From Mycolicibacterium iranicum (GTDB taxonomy: Bacteria; Actinomycetota; Actinomycetes; Mycobacteriales; Mycobacteriaceae): a DNA stretch of 64,000 nt. The DNA is taken from the NCBI RefSeq assembly GCF_001650495.1, contig NZ_LWCS01000065.1, positions 1-64,000 on the forward strand, given 5' to 3'. Made by a program: the position numbers and the translations under genes. Positions 51,299 to 61,090 of the stretch are shown here, piece by piece; positions within the stretch are counted from its first letter, which is position 1; every line of letters begins with the position of its first letter. The notes under the pieces were generated by a model. The model worked only from the letters and a program-made list of their open reading frames with translations. It ran no database searches and had not been told where the DNA came from.

Positions 51299-54200
51299 CG
51301 GGACCTTTCGAGAGGACGGAGCCGTTCGATCTGCTCGGCCCGCTGCCGGCGCCGCGTACCACCACAGTGCTGGAAGCCAGTGCCGGGACGGGCAAGACGT
51401 TCGCCCTGGCCGGGCTCGTCACCCGATATGTCGCCGAAGGTGTGGCGACCCTGGACCAGATGCTGCTGATCACGTTCGGCCGCGCGGCCAGTCAGGAGCT
51501 GCGGGAACGGGTCCGCGGGCAGATCCGGGACGCGCTGCACGCTTTCGACGATCCGGCGACGGCGGACGGCAACGAGATCATCGCGCATCTGGTGGACGGC
51601 CCCATCGAGGAGCGTGCGGAGCGCATGCGGCGGCTGCGTGATGCCCTGGCCGGTTTCGACGCCGCGACGATCGCCACCACGCACCAGTTCTGTCAGCTGG
51701 TGCTGCGCTCGCTCGGCGTGGCCGGTGACACGGATTCCGGTGTGGAGCTGGTGGAGAGCCTCGACGATGTGGTGGCCGAGATCGTCGACGACGTGTATCT
51801 GGCGCATTTCGGGCAGCAGCGAGACGAACCGCTTCTGTCCTACGACGCCGCGCTGAGCCTGGCGCGCGAGGTCGTCGCCAACGCGCACACCGAGCTTCGG
51901 CCCGAGGATCCGGCGCCAGGCTTCGATCCCGCGGTCCGGGTACAGTTCGCGAAGGCGGTGTGCGCGGAGCTGGAAACGCGCAAACGCAAGCTCGGAATCC
52001 TGCACTACGACGATCTCCTCTCGCGGCTTGCCGACGCGCTGGAGGCGCCGGATTCGCCAGCCAGAGCACGGATGCAGCGCCGCTGGTCGATCGTGATGGT
52101 CGACGAGTTCCAGGACACCGATCCTGTGCAGTGGCAGGTGATCGACCGCGCATTCAACGGGCGCTCGACGGTGATCCTCATCGGTGACCCCAAGCAGGCG
52201 ATCTACGCGTTCCGCGGCGGCGACATCGTGACCTACCTCCACGCCGCGTCGACCGCCGGCGTGCGTATGACTCTCGGCACCAACTACCGCAGCGACGGCC
52301 CGCTGGTCGACAGCCTGCAGGCCGTCATGCGCGGCGCGCAGCTCGGCGATCCGCGGATTGTCGTACACCAGGTCGAGGCGAACCACACGGAGCACCGTCT
52401 CCAGGGCGCGCCCCACAACGCGCCGTTCCGGCTGCGGGTGGTCAGCCGGGACCAGTTCGGCACCAGACCCGACCGCGTCATCCCCATCGACACACTGCGC
52501 CAGCACATCCCGAAAGACCTGGCAGCTGACGTCAAGACGCTGCTGGCCGGCGAGGCGACGTTCTGCGGCGACAAACTGGAACCCAAGCACATCGCGGTGA
52601 TCGTGGAAAGCCACCGCGACGGTCACGCGTGCTTCGACGCTCTCACCGAGGCCGGAGTGCCCGCCGTCTACACCGGCGACTCCGACGTGTTCAGCTCGCC
52701 CGCGGCCGACGACTGGCTGTGCCTGCTCGAGGCCTTCGATCAGCCACACCGCTCCGGGTTGGTGCGGGCCGCCGCGACGACGATGTTCTTCGGCAACACC
52801 GCGCAAGACCTTGCGAGACGGGGTGATGCGCTGACCGACGAGGTTGCCGAGACGCTGCGCAGGTGGGCCGACTTCGCGCGCGAACGAGGCGTGGCGGCGG
52901 TGTTCGCGGCCGCGCAGCTGCGGGGCATGGACGAGCGGGTGCTGTCGTGGGTCGACGGCGAGCGGCACATGACCGACCTCGCACACCTGACCCAGGTGCT
53001 GCACGACACCGCCCACCGCGAGCATTTCGGCCTGCCGGCGCTGCGCGACTGGTTGCGTACGCAGCGCGGCGAGCGCGGCGGCGCCGTCGAGCGCAACCGA
53101 CGCCTGGACAGCGACGCCGCGGCGGTGCAGATCATGACCGTCTGGGTGAGCAAGGGTCTGCAGTTTCCGGTGGTGTATCTGCCGTTCGCGTTCAATCGCA
53201 ACATCCAGACGCGGGACGTGACGATGTTCCATGACGGGGACACCCGCTGCCTGCACATCGGAGGCGAGCTCAGCCCCGACTTCACCGCGGTGCAGCAGCA
53301 GGGTCGTCGTGAGGCCGCCGGCGATGACGTCCGCCTCACCTACGTCGCGATGACCCGCGCCCAGTCGCAAGTGGTGGCCTGGTGGGCTCCGTCCAACGAC
53401 GAACCCAACGGCGGACTGTCGCGATTGCTGCGCGGCCGTACACCCGGCGAACCGGTGGTGCCGGACCGCTGCGATCCCGCGAGAATCGACGATCCCGACG
53501 CGATGGCGCTGCTGCGCGCATGGGCCGACCAGGGTGGGCCCGTCCTCGAGGAGTCGATCGTCGCTTCGCCGGTGGACCTTGAACTGCCCTGTCCCCCGGA
53601 CGATCTCAGGTCTCGGCATTTCCATCGTCGTATCGACGCCTCGTGGCGGCGGACGTCCTACTCGGGTCTCGTGCGGGCCGCCGACGCAGCGCCGGGTGTG
53701 AGCAGCGAACCCGAGGTCGTCGAACTCGACGACGAGTCCGGCGAGGTGCCGCTGCCCGAGCCGGCTGCCGATCCCGCGACCCCTGAGGTGCCGTCTCCGA
53801 TGGGCGAGCTGCCGATGGGCGCGACCTTCGGCACGCTGGTGCACGCCGTGCTCGAGACGGCCGACCCGTTCGCCACCGACCTTGCGACCGAACTGGAGAG
53901 CAGGATCGGTGAGCATTCGCTCTGGTGGCCGGTCGACGTCGCAACTGCAGACCTTGCCGCGGCAATGGTCCCGATGCACGACACCCCGCTGGGGCCGCTG
54001 CTTCCCGGCGTGACTCTGCGCCACATCGGTTTGCGAGACCGGCTGCGAGAGTTGGAGTTCGAGTTCCCGCTGGCCGGGGGTGATCGGCGCGGGAGGGCCC
54101 CGGTGATCTCTCTGGCCGATGTCGGCCGCCTCCTCGGTGAACACCTGCCCTCCGATGACCCGCTGGCGCCCTACGCCGACAGGTTGACGGGCAGCGCGCT

Positions 54201-54615
54201 GGCCGCCCAGCCGTTGAAGGGCTATCTGAACGGCTCGCTGGACGCCGTGCTGCGCGTCGACGACCGCTACGTCGTCGTGGACTACAAGACGAACTGGCTG
54301 GGTGAGCCGGGCCGGAAGCTGACCGCCGCAGATTACGGGCAGGCCCGTCTCGTCGAGGCGATGCTGCACTCCGATTACCCTCTCCAGGCGCTGCTGTACT
54401 GCGTTGTGCTGCACAGGTTTCTGCGATGGCGGGTGCCGGGATACTCGGCGCGGGAACACATCGGCGGGGTGCTGTACCTGTTCGTGCGAGGGATGTGCGG
54501 TGCGGACACGCCGGTGGTCGACGGGCATCCGGCGGGGGTGTTCAGCTGGGAGCCACCCGCGGCGCTGATCGAGTCGCTCTCCGATCTGTTGGACGCCGGG
54601 GCGGCGGCGGTATGA
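51295..54615 (+). CDS. recB: RecB helicase-nuclease subunit of exodeoxyribonuclease V
   Basis: This 1106-aa protein starts at GTG 51295, overlapping the recC stop. It has the UvrD/Rep-type helicase motifs: ASAGTGKT, TTHQFC, VDEFQDTDPVQW, GDPKQAIYAFRGGD and later YVAMTRAQSQ. The C-terminal nuclease domain carries VVDYKTNW, the Asp-Tyr-Lys metal site of RecB nucleases. It unwinds 3'-5' and degrades both strands with RecC and RecD. A longer upstream frame inside recC is rejected. Confidence 0.97.
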   Translation: MTGPFERTEPFDLLGPLPAPRTTTVLEASAGTGKTFALAGLVTRYVAEGVATLDQMLLITFGRAASQELRERVRGQIRDALHAFDDPATADGNEIIAHLVDGPIEERAERMRRLRDALAGFDAATIATTHQFCQLVLRSLGVAGDTDSGVELVESLDDVVAEIVDDVYLAHFGQQRDEPLLSYDAALSLAREVVANAHTELRPEDPAPGFDPAVRVQFAKAVCAELETRKRKLGILHYDDLLSRLADALEAPDSPARARMQRRWSIVMVDEFQDTDPVQWQVIDRAFNGRSTVILIGDPKQAIYAFRGGDIVTYLHAASTAGVRMTLGTNYRSDGPLVDSLQAVMRGAQLGDPRIVVHQVEANHTEHRLQGAPHNAPFRLRVVSRDQFGTRPDRVIPIDTLRQHIPKDLAADVKTLLAGEATFCGDKLEPKHIAVIVESHRDGHACFDALTEAGVPAVYTGDSDVFSSPAADDWLCLLEAFDQPHRSGLVRAAATTMFFGNTAQDLARRGDALTDEVAETLRRWADFARERGVAAVFAAAQLRGMDERVLSWVDGERHMTDLAHLTQVLHDTAHREHFGLPALRDWLRTQRGERGGAVERNRRLDSDAAAVQIMTVWVSKGLQFPVVYLPFAFNRNIQTRDVTMFHDGDTRCLHIGGELSPDFTAVQQQGRREAAGDDVRLTYVAMTRAQSQVVAWWAPSNDEPNGGLSRLLRGRTPGEPVVPDRCDPARIDDPDAMALLRAWADQGGPVLEESIVASPVDLELPCPPDDLRSRHFHRRIDASWRRTSYSGLVRAADAAPGVSSEPEVVELDDESGEVPLPEPAADPATPEVPSPMGELPMGATFGTLVHAVLETADPFATDLATELESRIGEHSLWWPVDVATADLAAAMVPMHDTPLGPLLPGVTLRHIGLRDRLRELEFEFPLAGGDRRGRAPVISLADVGRLLGEHLPSDDPLAPYADRLTGSALAAQPLKGYLNGSLDAVLRVDDRYVVVDYKTNWLGEPGRKLTAADYGQARLVEAMLHSDYPLQALLYCVVLHRFLRWRVPGYSAREHIGGVLYLFVRGMCGADTPVVDGHPAGVFSWEPPAALIESLSDLLDAGAAAV

Positions 54616-56306
54616 CGATCGACGCTTTCGCCGAGTTGTTCGAACCTGCGGATCTCCATGTGGCACAACGGTTGAGCGCTCTGGGCAACGACACCGACGC
54701 CCGGGTGGCACTCGCGGTCGCGCTTGCGGTGCGGGCTGTGCGAGGTGGTTCGGTGTGCGTGGACCTGCGAGCGATCGCCGAACAGATCGGCGTGCGGGAG
54801 CTGCCCTGGCCCGAACCGCGGCAGTGGCGCGACGCCGTCGCGGCCAGCCCGCTGGCCGGCCTGCAGGTGCTTCGCCTCTACTCGGACGCCACGACCGATC
54901 TGCTCTATCTCGACCGCTACTGGCGGGAGGAACAGCAGGTGTGCGACGACGTGCTGGCGCTGCTGTCCGCACCGCCGCGTGCCGCCGTGCCCGACCTCGC
55001 CCGCCTGTTCCCCGCAGGCTGGGAGGAGCAGCGGGCTGCCGCCGACGCCGCGTTGCGGCAGCCGCTGACGGTGCTGACCGGCGGGCCGGGAACCGGTAAG
55101 ACGACGACCGTTGCCCGGCTGCTCGCCGCGATCGCCGAGCAGGCCGACATCGCTGGCGCCGCCGCGCCGCGGATGGCGCTGGCGGCACCCACCGGCAAGG
55201 CCGCCGCGCGGCTCGCTGATGCGGTGACGGCCGAGGTCGACAAGCTCGCCGACGTCGACCAGGCCAGACTCTCGGGGCTGCGGGCGACGACGCTGCACCG
55301 GCTGCTCGGCAGCCGTCCGGATACCTCGTCGAGATTCCGCCACCACCGCGGCAACCGCCTTCCCCACGACGTGGTCGTGGTCGACGAGACGTCGATGGTG
55401 TCGCTGACGATGATGGCCCGCTTGCTGGAAGCGGTGCGCCCCGACGCCCGGCTGTTGTTCGTGGGCGATCCCGATCAGCTCGCCTCGGTCGAAGCCGGTG
55501 CCGTGCTCGCTGATCTGGTGGAGGGGCTCGGTGGGTCCAGGGCGAGCGAAGCGACGGGGAATATGTCCTGCGTCGTCGAGCTTCAGACGTCGCACCGCTT
55601 CGGGGAGGCGATCGGCGCGCTGGCGCAGGCGATCCGTGCCGGCGACGCCGACGCCGCGGTCGATCGGCTGCGTGCAGGCGGGGACGCGGTCGCGTGGCTC
55701 GACACGGATGACCCGTCCGAGGCGCTGCGCGGGCCGCTGACCGATCGCGCGGCCGCGCTACGGGAGGCGGCGCTGCTGGGCGACGCCGGGACTGCCCTGG
55801 CCATCCTGGACACGCACCGGCTGCTGTGCGCGCACCGCAACGGCCCCTACGGGGTGACGCACTGGAATCACCGGGTCGAACGTTGGCTCTCGGACCGGAC
55901 AGGGCAGTCGATGTGGTCGCAGTGGTACCCCGGCAGGCCGCTGCTGGTGACCGCCAACGATTACGGGCTGGGTGTCTACAACGGCGACACGGGGGTCGTC
56001 GTCGCGGCGCCGGACGGGCTGCGGGCGCATGTGGGCTCGCAGCAGTTCGCGCCGGGGCGCTTGGGCGAGGTCGACACGATGTTCGCGATGACGATCCACA
56101 AGAGCCAGGGCAGTCAGGCCGACGAGGTGACCGTGCTGATGCCGCCCGAGGATTCCCGGTTGCTGACCCGCGAGCTGTTCTACACGGCCGTCACCCGCGC
56201 CAAGAAGCGCGTCCGGGTCGTCGGCACCGAGGCGTCGGTGCGCGCTGCGGTGGGCCGAAGGGCCACGCGCGCTTCGGGCCTGGCGCGGCGCCTGAGCTCC
56301 CGGTAG
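54612..56306 (+). CDS. recD: RecD 5'-3' helicase subunit of exodeoxyribonuclease V
   Basis: This 564-aa SF1B helicase starts at ATG 54612, coupled to recB by ATGA. Motifs are GGPGTGKTTT, VVDETSMVSLTMMARL, LFVGDPDQLASVEAG, a later TIHKSQGSQ and YTAVTRAKKRV. It completes RecBCD with the lagging-strand motor. A longer upstream frame overlaps recB and is rejected. Confidence 0.97.
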   Translation: MTIDAFAELFEPADLHVAQRLSALGNDTDARVALAVALAVRAVRGGSVCVDLRAIAEQIGVRELPWPEPRQWRDAVAASPLAGLQVLRLYSDATTDLLYLDRYWREEQQVCDDVLALLSAPPRAAVPDLARLFPAGWEEQRAAADAALRQPLTVLTGGPGTGKTTTVARLLAAIAEQADIAGAAAPRMALAAPTGKAAARLADAVTAEVDKLADVDQARLSGLRATTLHRLLGSRPDTSSRFRHHRGNRLPHDVVVVDETSMVSLTMMARLLEAVRPDARLLFVGDPDQLASVEAGAVLADLVEGLGGSRASEATGNMSCVVELQTSHRFGEAIGALAQAIRAGDADAAVDRLRAGGDAVAWLDTDDPSEALRGPLTDRAAALREAALLGDAGTALAILDTHRLLCAHRNGPYGVTHWNHRVERWLSDRTGQSMWSQWYPGRPLLVTANDYGLGVYNGDTGVVVAAPDGLRAHVGSQQFAPGRLGEVDTMFAMTIHKSQGSQADEVTVLMPPEDSRLLTRELFYTAVTRAKKRVRVVGTEASVRAAVGRRATRASGLARRLSSR

Positions 56307-56484
56307 CGCCACCTTCCGCCGAAACTGCATTCCACGCGGCCCCTTCTCGGACTTCTCCTGCGCCGCTGCAGTCTCGGCGGTCGCCAGAAATGATTTCGCG
56401 GTCGTGGCGGTTTAAACCATTGTCAGAACCGCGCGATTCGCTCCACGGCTCCGACCCGATCAAGGGAAGAGCAGGAAACCACAC

Positions 56485-56769
56485 ATGAAGTACCTCACCA
56501 TCGCCACTGGCATCGCTGCCGGACTCGCGGCGGCAGCCTTCGGGCTGGCCGGCACCGCGGGTGCCGGACCCGCGGGTCCCGGGAGCGCGAGCGAGACCAT
56601 CAGTCAGCTCGAAAAGCAGGGCAATCGGGTGATCGTCGACCGGTTGTCGGACGTCCCGCTGCAGGAGGCCTCGGTGGTCTCGGTGCGCACGGGCGCCGAT
56701 GTCCGGGAAATGGCCTGGGACAGTGATCTCCACGGATCAGACGGTGTCGTGTACGTCGCCGTCCGCTGA
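56485..56769 (+). CDS. Small secreted mycobacterial protein, paralogue 1
   Basis: This 94-aa protein starts at ATG 56485 with GGGAAGAG upstream. It has a signal peptide (MKYLTIATGIAAGLAAAAFG, cleavage near AGAGPA) and a short exported domain containing ETISQLEKQGNRVIVDRLSDVPL, ending VVYVAVR. The paralogue at 56912-57220 shares the pattern STISMLEAEGNRVLIHRLSATPL and ends VYYVSVR. No function is known. An intrinsic terminator separates the two, so they may be regulated separately. Confidence 0.85.
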   Translation: MKYLTIATGIAAGLAAAAFGLAGTAGAGPAGPGSASETISQLEKQGNRVIVDRLSDVPLQEASVVSVRTGADVREMAWDSDLHGSDGVVYVAVR

Positions 56770-56779
56770 TACGCCACGC

Positions 56780-56816
56780 AGAAGGGGCGTCCCGCAGAAT
56801 GCGGGGCGCCCCTTCT
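56780..56816 (+). terminator. Intrinsic terminator between the small secreted genes
   Basis: A 17-bp stem (AGAAGGGGCGTCCCGCA with its complement, one G-T pair) around a GAA triloop is followed by a T-rich run to about 56825. It is a classical Rho-independent terminator, unusually complete for a mycobacterium, ending the first small secreted gene. Confidence 0.85.
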
Positions 56817-56911
56817 GAATTTTTTCGCTCCATCTATCCGTGTAACGAAACTGCGCGGTGCCGACACCATTCATCGGTATCCGAATACACGAGAAAGAGC
56901 GAGGGACCGCC

Positions 56912-57220
56912 ATGAACATCAGCATGCCCACCCCCAAGACCATCGCCGCTGCGGCCGGACTCGCCGCCGCCGCCGTCATCGGTTTCGCCGCCCCGGCCGC
57001 GGCGATGCCAATGGGCGGTGCCGTCTCCACCATCAGCATGCTGGAGGCTGAGGGCAACCGCGTCCTGATCCACCGGCTGTCGGCGACGCCGTTGGATCAG
57101 GCCGAAGTCGTCCGCATCACCCGCGGCCCCGCCGTCCGCGGAACCGTGATGGATGAGTTCAGCAACCGCACCTACCAGCAGACGATCACCGGCTACGTGT
57201 ACTACGTCAGCGTGCGCTGA
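56912..57220 (+). CDS. Small secreted mycobacterial protein, paralogue 2
   Basis: This 102-aa protein starts at ATG 56912 with GCGAGGGA upstream. The signal peptide has an Ala-rich core (AAAAGLAAAAVIGFAAPAAA), then the domain shared with the upstream paralogue (STISMLEAEGNRVLIHRLSATPL, ending VYYVSVR). The exported domain has no Cys. The function is unknown. A longer frame from 56858 lacks signal-peptide character at its start and is rejected. Confidence 0.85.
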   Translation: MNISMPTPKTIAAAAGLAAAAVIGFAAPAAAMPMGGAVSTISMLEAEGNRVLIHRLSATPLDQAEVVRITRGPAVRGTVMDEFSNRTYQQTITGYVYYVSVR

Positions 57221-57354
57221 GCAACGACATCCGCCGAGACTGCGTCGCCGACGCCGTCTCGGCGGATACGCATGTACCGATCGTCACCGAACAGTCGCTA
57301 TTTTGTCGGTGAGCCGATAGCCGTTTACGACCACATCGGAGAGATCGTTGGCAC

Positions 57355-59733
57355 ATGCGAGTTGACGGGCGGGACGTCGCTGTCTCGGGCAACCTGCTCC
57401 AGCCGCTGACCCGACGCACCAATGACATCGTTCGGCTGTCGCTGGCCGGGTTGTTCCTGGTCGTCATCGTCACCAGCTCGCTGATCACCCGAAACGAGTG
57501 GGACGCGCTGGAGCGTTCGATCTCCGGCATCGTCGGGGTGCTCAGTCCGACCCAATCGAACACCGTCTATCTCATCTACGGCATCGCCATTCTCGGGTTG
57601 CCGTTTTTCATCCTGATCGGGCTCGTTCTTGCGCGGCAGTGGAAGCTGTTGGGCGCGTATGCGGCGGCCGGCATTCTCGCAATTCTGGCCCTGTCGATCA
57701 CGGGAAACGGCATCGCCGCTCCGCGCTGGCATTTCGACCTCACGGAGCGGCTCGACACGCTGCTGTCGCAGTTTCTCGACGACCCGCGGTGGATCGCGAT
57801 GCTGGCGGCGGTGCTGACCGTGTCGGGACCGTGGCTGCCCGCGCGGTGGCGGCATTGGTGGTGGGCGCTGTTGCTGGCGTTCGTGCCGATCCACCTGGTC
57901 GTCAGCGCGGTCGTCCCGGCCCGGTCGCTGCTCGGTCTGGCGGTCGGGTGGTTCGTCGGCGCGCTGGTCGTACTCATCAGCGGCACCCCGGCGTTGGAGG
58001 TTCCGCTCGACGGGGCCGTCCGCGCGATCACCCGCCGCGGCTTCCCGGTCTCGGCGCTGCAGGTGGTCCGTCCCGCAGGCCAGGGGCCGATGGTCCTGAC
58101 GGCCACCCGGGAGGGGCCCGACGGCGAGAGCGCGGTCGTCGAACTGTACGGACCGCATCAGCGCGGCGGCGGCTTCCTGCGCCAGTTCTGGCGCAAGCTC
58201 CGACTGCGCGACAGCGAAACCGGCCCGATACAGCCGTCGATGCGCCGCGCTGTGGAGCACCGCGCGCTGATGGCGCTGGCCGTCGGCAACCTCGGTTTGG
58301 CCAACACGTCTCCGATCGCGGTGGCCACACTGGACCGCGGCTGGACGATGTACGCGCACAAACCCACCCGCGGTACTCCGCTTGCGGGTTGCGCCGAGGA
58401 CACACCGGTGAGCCGGGTGTGGGATTCGCTCGGGGTGCTGCACAGCCAGCAGATAGCCCACGGCGACCTGCGCGGCACCGAGATCACCGTCGTCGACGGC
58501 ACACCGTTGTTCGGCGGCTTCAGCAGCGCGGAGTACGGCGCGTCGGATGCGCAGCTGCACACCGATGTCGCCCAGCTTCTGCTCGCGTCGGCCGACCTTT
58601 ACGGCGCGCCGAAGGCCGTCGCGGCCGCGATCACTGTCTTCGGCAACGACGTCGTGCTGGCGGCGTCGCGGCGTCTGACGAAAGCGGCTGTGCCCAAGCG
58701 CGTTCGGGATTCAGTGAGTGACGCCGGCAGTGCGATGGCCACTCTTCGCGACGAGGTCAAGCACCAGACCGGCGCCGATCAGATCAAGACGGCGACGATC
58801 ACCCGCTTCACCAGAGGCCAGCTGATCCAGATCGTGCTGCTGGTGGCGCTGGTCTACGTCGCATATCCGTTCATCAGCTCGGTGCCGGTGTTCTTCTCCG
58901 ACCTGCAGTCGGCGAACTGGTGGTGGGCGCTGGCCGGCCTGCTCGTCTCGGCGCTGAAGTACCTGGGTGCGGCGGCAGCACTGTGGGCGTGCGCGGACGG
59001 CATGGTTGGCTACTGGACGTTGTCGGTCATGCAGGTCGCCAACACGTTTGCCGCGACGACGACGCCTGCGGGGGTCGGCGGCCTCGCGTTGAGTACCAGG
59101 TTCCTGCAGAAGGGTGGACTGGGCGCGTTGCGGGCCACCACTGCCGTGGCGATGCAGCAGTCGGTGCAGGTGATCACCCATATCACGCTGTTGATCATCT
59201 TCAGCACCGTCGCGGGCGCATCGGCGGACCTGTCGCGTTTCGTTCCGGACGCGACAGTGATCTATCTGATCGCGGGCATAGTGCTCGGTGCGATCGGCAT
59301 TTCGCTGTTCGTTCCGAAGCTGCGGCACTGGCTGGGTACCGCGGTGCGGCCGCGCCTCAAAGAGGTTCTCGACGACTTGGTACTGCTGGCACGCGAACCC
59401 AAAAGGTTAGCGATCATCATCTTGGGTTGTGCGACAACGACTCTCGGCTCCGCTCTGGCGCTGTGGGCGAGCATCGAGGCGTTCGGCGGGGATGCCAGCT
59501 TCATCACCGTCACGATCGTGACGATGGTCGGCGGCACGTTGGCCTCGGCCGCTCCGACTCCCGGCGGTGTCGGCGCCGTGGAAGCGGCGCTGATCGGCGG
59601 TCTCGCGGCTTTCGGTGTGCCCGCCGCGGTGGCGGTGCCCTCGGTGCTGCTGTATCGGATTCTGACCTGCTGGCTGCCGGTGTTCCTCGGCTGGCCGATC
59701 ATGCGGTGGCTGACCAACAAAGAGATGGTCTGA
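57355..59733 (+). CDS. Multi-domain membrane protein: TM region, pseudokinase, LPG-synthase/flippase-like TM domain
   Basis: This 792-aa protein has an N-terminal set of about 6 transmembrane helices (residues 20-230). A kinase-like domain follows (about 255-430). It keeps HGDLRG in the catalytic-loop position but has LFGGFS instead of DFG, so it is probably inactive. The C-terminal transmembrane domain (about 470-790) is of the lysylphosphatidylglycerol-synthase/AglD type (PTPGGVGAVEAALIGGL motif). It may flip or sense a lipid-linked molecule. The start is ATG 57355. The next gene is on the other strand. Confidence 0.87.
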   Translation: MRVDGRDVAVSGNLLQPLTRRTNDIVRLSLAGLFLVVIVTSSLITRNEWDALERSISGIVGVLSPTQSNTVYLIYGIAILGLPFFILIGLVLARQWKLLGAYAAAGILAILALSITGNGIAAPRWHFDLTERLDTLLSQFLDDPRWIAMLAAVLTVSGPWLPARWRHWWWALLLAFVPIHLVVSAVVPARSLLGLAVGWFVGALVVLISGTPALEVPLDGAVRAITRRGFPVSALQVVRPAGQGPMVLTATREGPDGESAVVELYGPHQRGGGFLRQFWRKLRLRDSETGPIQPSMRRAVEHRALMALAVGNLGLANTSPIAVATLDRGWTMYAHKPTRGTPLAGCAEDTPVSRVWDSLGVLHSQQIAHGDLRGTEITVVDGTPLFGGFSSAEYGASDAQLHTDVAQLLLASADLYGAPKAVAAAITVFGNDVVLAASRRLTKAAVPKRVRDSVSDAGSAMATLRDEVKHQTGADQIKTATITRFTRGQLIQIVLLVALVYVAYPFISSVPVFFSDLQSANWWWALAGLLVSALKYLGAAAALWACADGMVGYWTLSVMQVANTFAATTTPAGVGGLALSTRFLQKGGLGALRATTAVAMQQSVQVITHITLLIIFSTVAGASADLSRFVPDATVIYLIAGIVLGAIGISLFVPKLRHWLGTAVRPRLKEVLDDLVLLAREPKRLAIIILGCATTTLGSALALWASIEAFGGDASFITVTIVTMVGGTLASAAPTPGGVGAVEAALIGGLAAFGVPAAVAVPSVLLYRILTCWLPVFLGWPIMRWLTNKEMV

Positions 59734-59879
59734 GCACCGCACCGCGAGCGCGCGTTTCTGTACGCCGACGCGCCGCGACTTCTGGCATTTCGCGCACGCC
59801 CGGCGACCCTCGCGACAAAAGGTGCAGCACATGGGCCGCCACACGTTGTCGGGGTCAGGCCGCCCCGACTCGCACAGAT

Positions 59880-60101
59880 CTAGCAGGCGACGCCGGCGAA
59901 GACAGCGCCGGTGATCAGCGCGATCACCAGCGCGAGTGTCGGCATTCCGCTGAAAAGTGCGACCGTGACACCCGCGACCGCGGCGATCAGGATCGTCAGC
60001 ATGAGGAAGGCGAGCGCCCAGTTCACCTGGCTGGACGCATGCGCCGTCCGGGGCGCCTCGACAGCCTTTGAGACCATCGCGCCGTCACCGATTCCGACCA
60101 T
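59880..60101 (-). CDS. Small two-helix membrane protein
   Basis: This 73-aa protein starts at ATG 60101 with AGAGAGGA upstream. It has two transmembrane helices (WALAFLMLTILIAAVAGVTVALF and TLALVIALITGAVFAGVA) and a polar N-terminus of about 24 residues. No family is recognised. It is divergent from the M15-peptidase gene. Longer in-frame starts upstream bring in Cys/His-rich non-membrane sequence and are rejected. Confidence 0.7.
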   Translation of the reverse strand: MVGIGDGAMVSKAVEAPRTAHASSQVNWALAFLMLTILIAAVAGVTVALFSGMPTLALVIALITGAVFAGVAC

Positions 60102-60260
60102 GACACGTCCTCTCTGTGATGACGGACACAATATAACGTGACAATGGCACACATCACATCGATGACAGACATGTTGTGATCTATCCGTCAATTTCGAAAG
60201 CCCCACTAACAGAACTGATTAGCGTGCCTAACCGCGAATTCGGGCGGTAGGTTGGCGTCG

Positions 60261-60989
60261 GTGAGAGTTGCGGGGCTGGCCGCGATGACGGTCATCACGG
60301 CGGCGCTGGTGCAGTGCGCGCCGGCGTCCAGTCCGGCCCCACCACCGCCCGCCGATCCGTCGTCGCCGTCACCGACGACGCAGGACCTGCCGCCGGAGAC
60401 CTTCACCACCGTCATCCCGACGCCGCAGGCGCAGCCTGCCACGATCACACCGGTCACCGCGGCCGAACTGGGCACATCATGGCGCCCCGGCTGCCCGGCC
60501 GGGCCCGATGAACTCCTGCGCATCGACCTGGACTTCTGGGGATTCGACGGGCAGACGCACCGCGGCAGGCTCGTGGTGCACCGGGACCTCACCGACGAGG
60601 TCATCGAAGTGTTCGACGAACTCCACCGGCTGCGCTATCCCATCGAGAGGATGCGCACGGTCGAGAACTACCCGAACGCCGACGACGAACTGTCGATGCG
60701 CGACAACAACACCTCGGCGTTCAACTGCCGCGTCATCCCTGGTAGCGGCAGTTGGTCGTTGCACGCCTACGGCCGCGCCATCGACATCAACCCCAAGCTC
60801 AACCCCTATATCCCCAGCAACGGCAGATACGAACCCGCCAACGCCGGACCCTGGATCGATCGCACCCGCACCGAGCCCGGGATGCTGCACGACGGCGATG
60901 CCGTCGTCCGCGCATTCACCGACCGCGGCTGGCGCTGGGGCGGTCACTGGCGTTCACCGCTGGACTACCAGCACTTCGAGATTCGTTGA
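60261..60989 (+). CDS. M15-family D-alanyl-D-alanine (or L,D/D,D) carboxypeptidase-like protein
   Basis: This 242-aa protein starts at GTG 60261. The N-terminus is an export signal ending near LVQCAPASS; a possible lipobox Cys is present, though Gln before Cys is atypical. A Pro/Ser/Thr-rich linker follows (about 25-65). The C-terminal domain (about 75-242) carries SLHAYGRAIDINP (zinc His and Asp) and DYQHFEI (zinc His), the M15C/VanY-type pattern. It should cleave peptidoglycan stem peptides outside the membrane. The exact bond is uncertain. Confidence 0.88.
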   Translation: MRVAGLAAMTVITAALVQCAPASSPAPPPPADPSSPSPTTQDLPPETFTTVIPTPQAQPATITPVTAAELGTSWRPGCPAGPDELLRIDLDFWGFDGQTHRGRLVVHRDLTDEVIEVFDELHRLRYPIERMRTVENYPNADDELSMRDNNTSAFNCRVIPGSGSWSLHAYGRAIDINPKLNPYIPSNGRYEPANAGPWIDRTRTEPGMLHDGDAVVRAFTDRGWRWGGHWRSPLDYQHFEIR

Positions 60990-61090
60990 CACTCGGCGGA
61001 CCCCGGTCCGAATATGTCCGAAGGTGAACCCCCGCAGGAGGTATTCCGTGTCGTAAATTAAGGCGCTTTCCTCGTGGACTGGAGACTCAG

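Noticed and set aside
51244-55188. Very long minus-strand frame (1314 codons) opposite recB
   Set aside because: High-GC shadow; Arg/His/Val-rich without motifs, while recB and recD carry clear helicase motifs on the plus strand.
60102-60260. Possible CRP-type site (GTGA and CACA elements) between the divergent small membrane and M15 genes
   Set aside because: Half-sites are present but the spacing does not match the mycobacterial CRP consensus.
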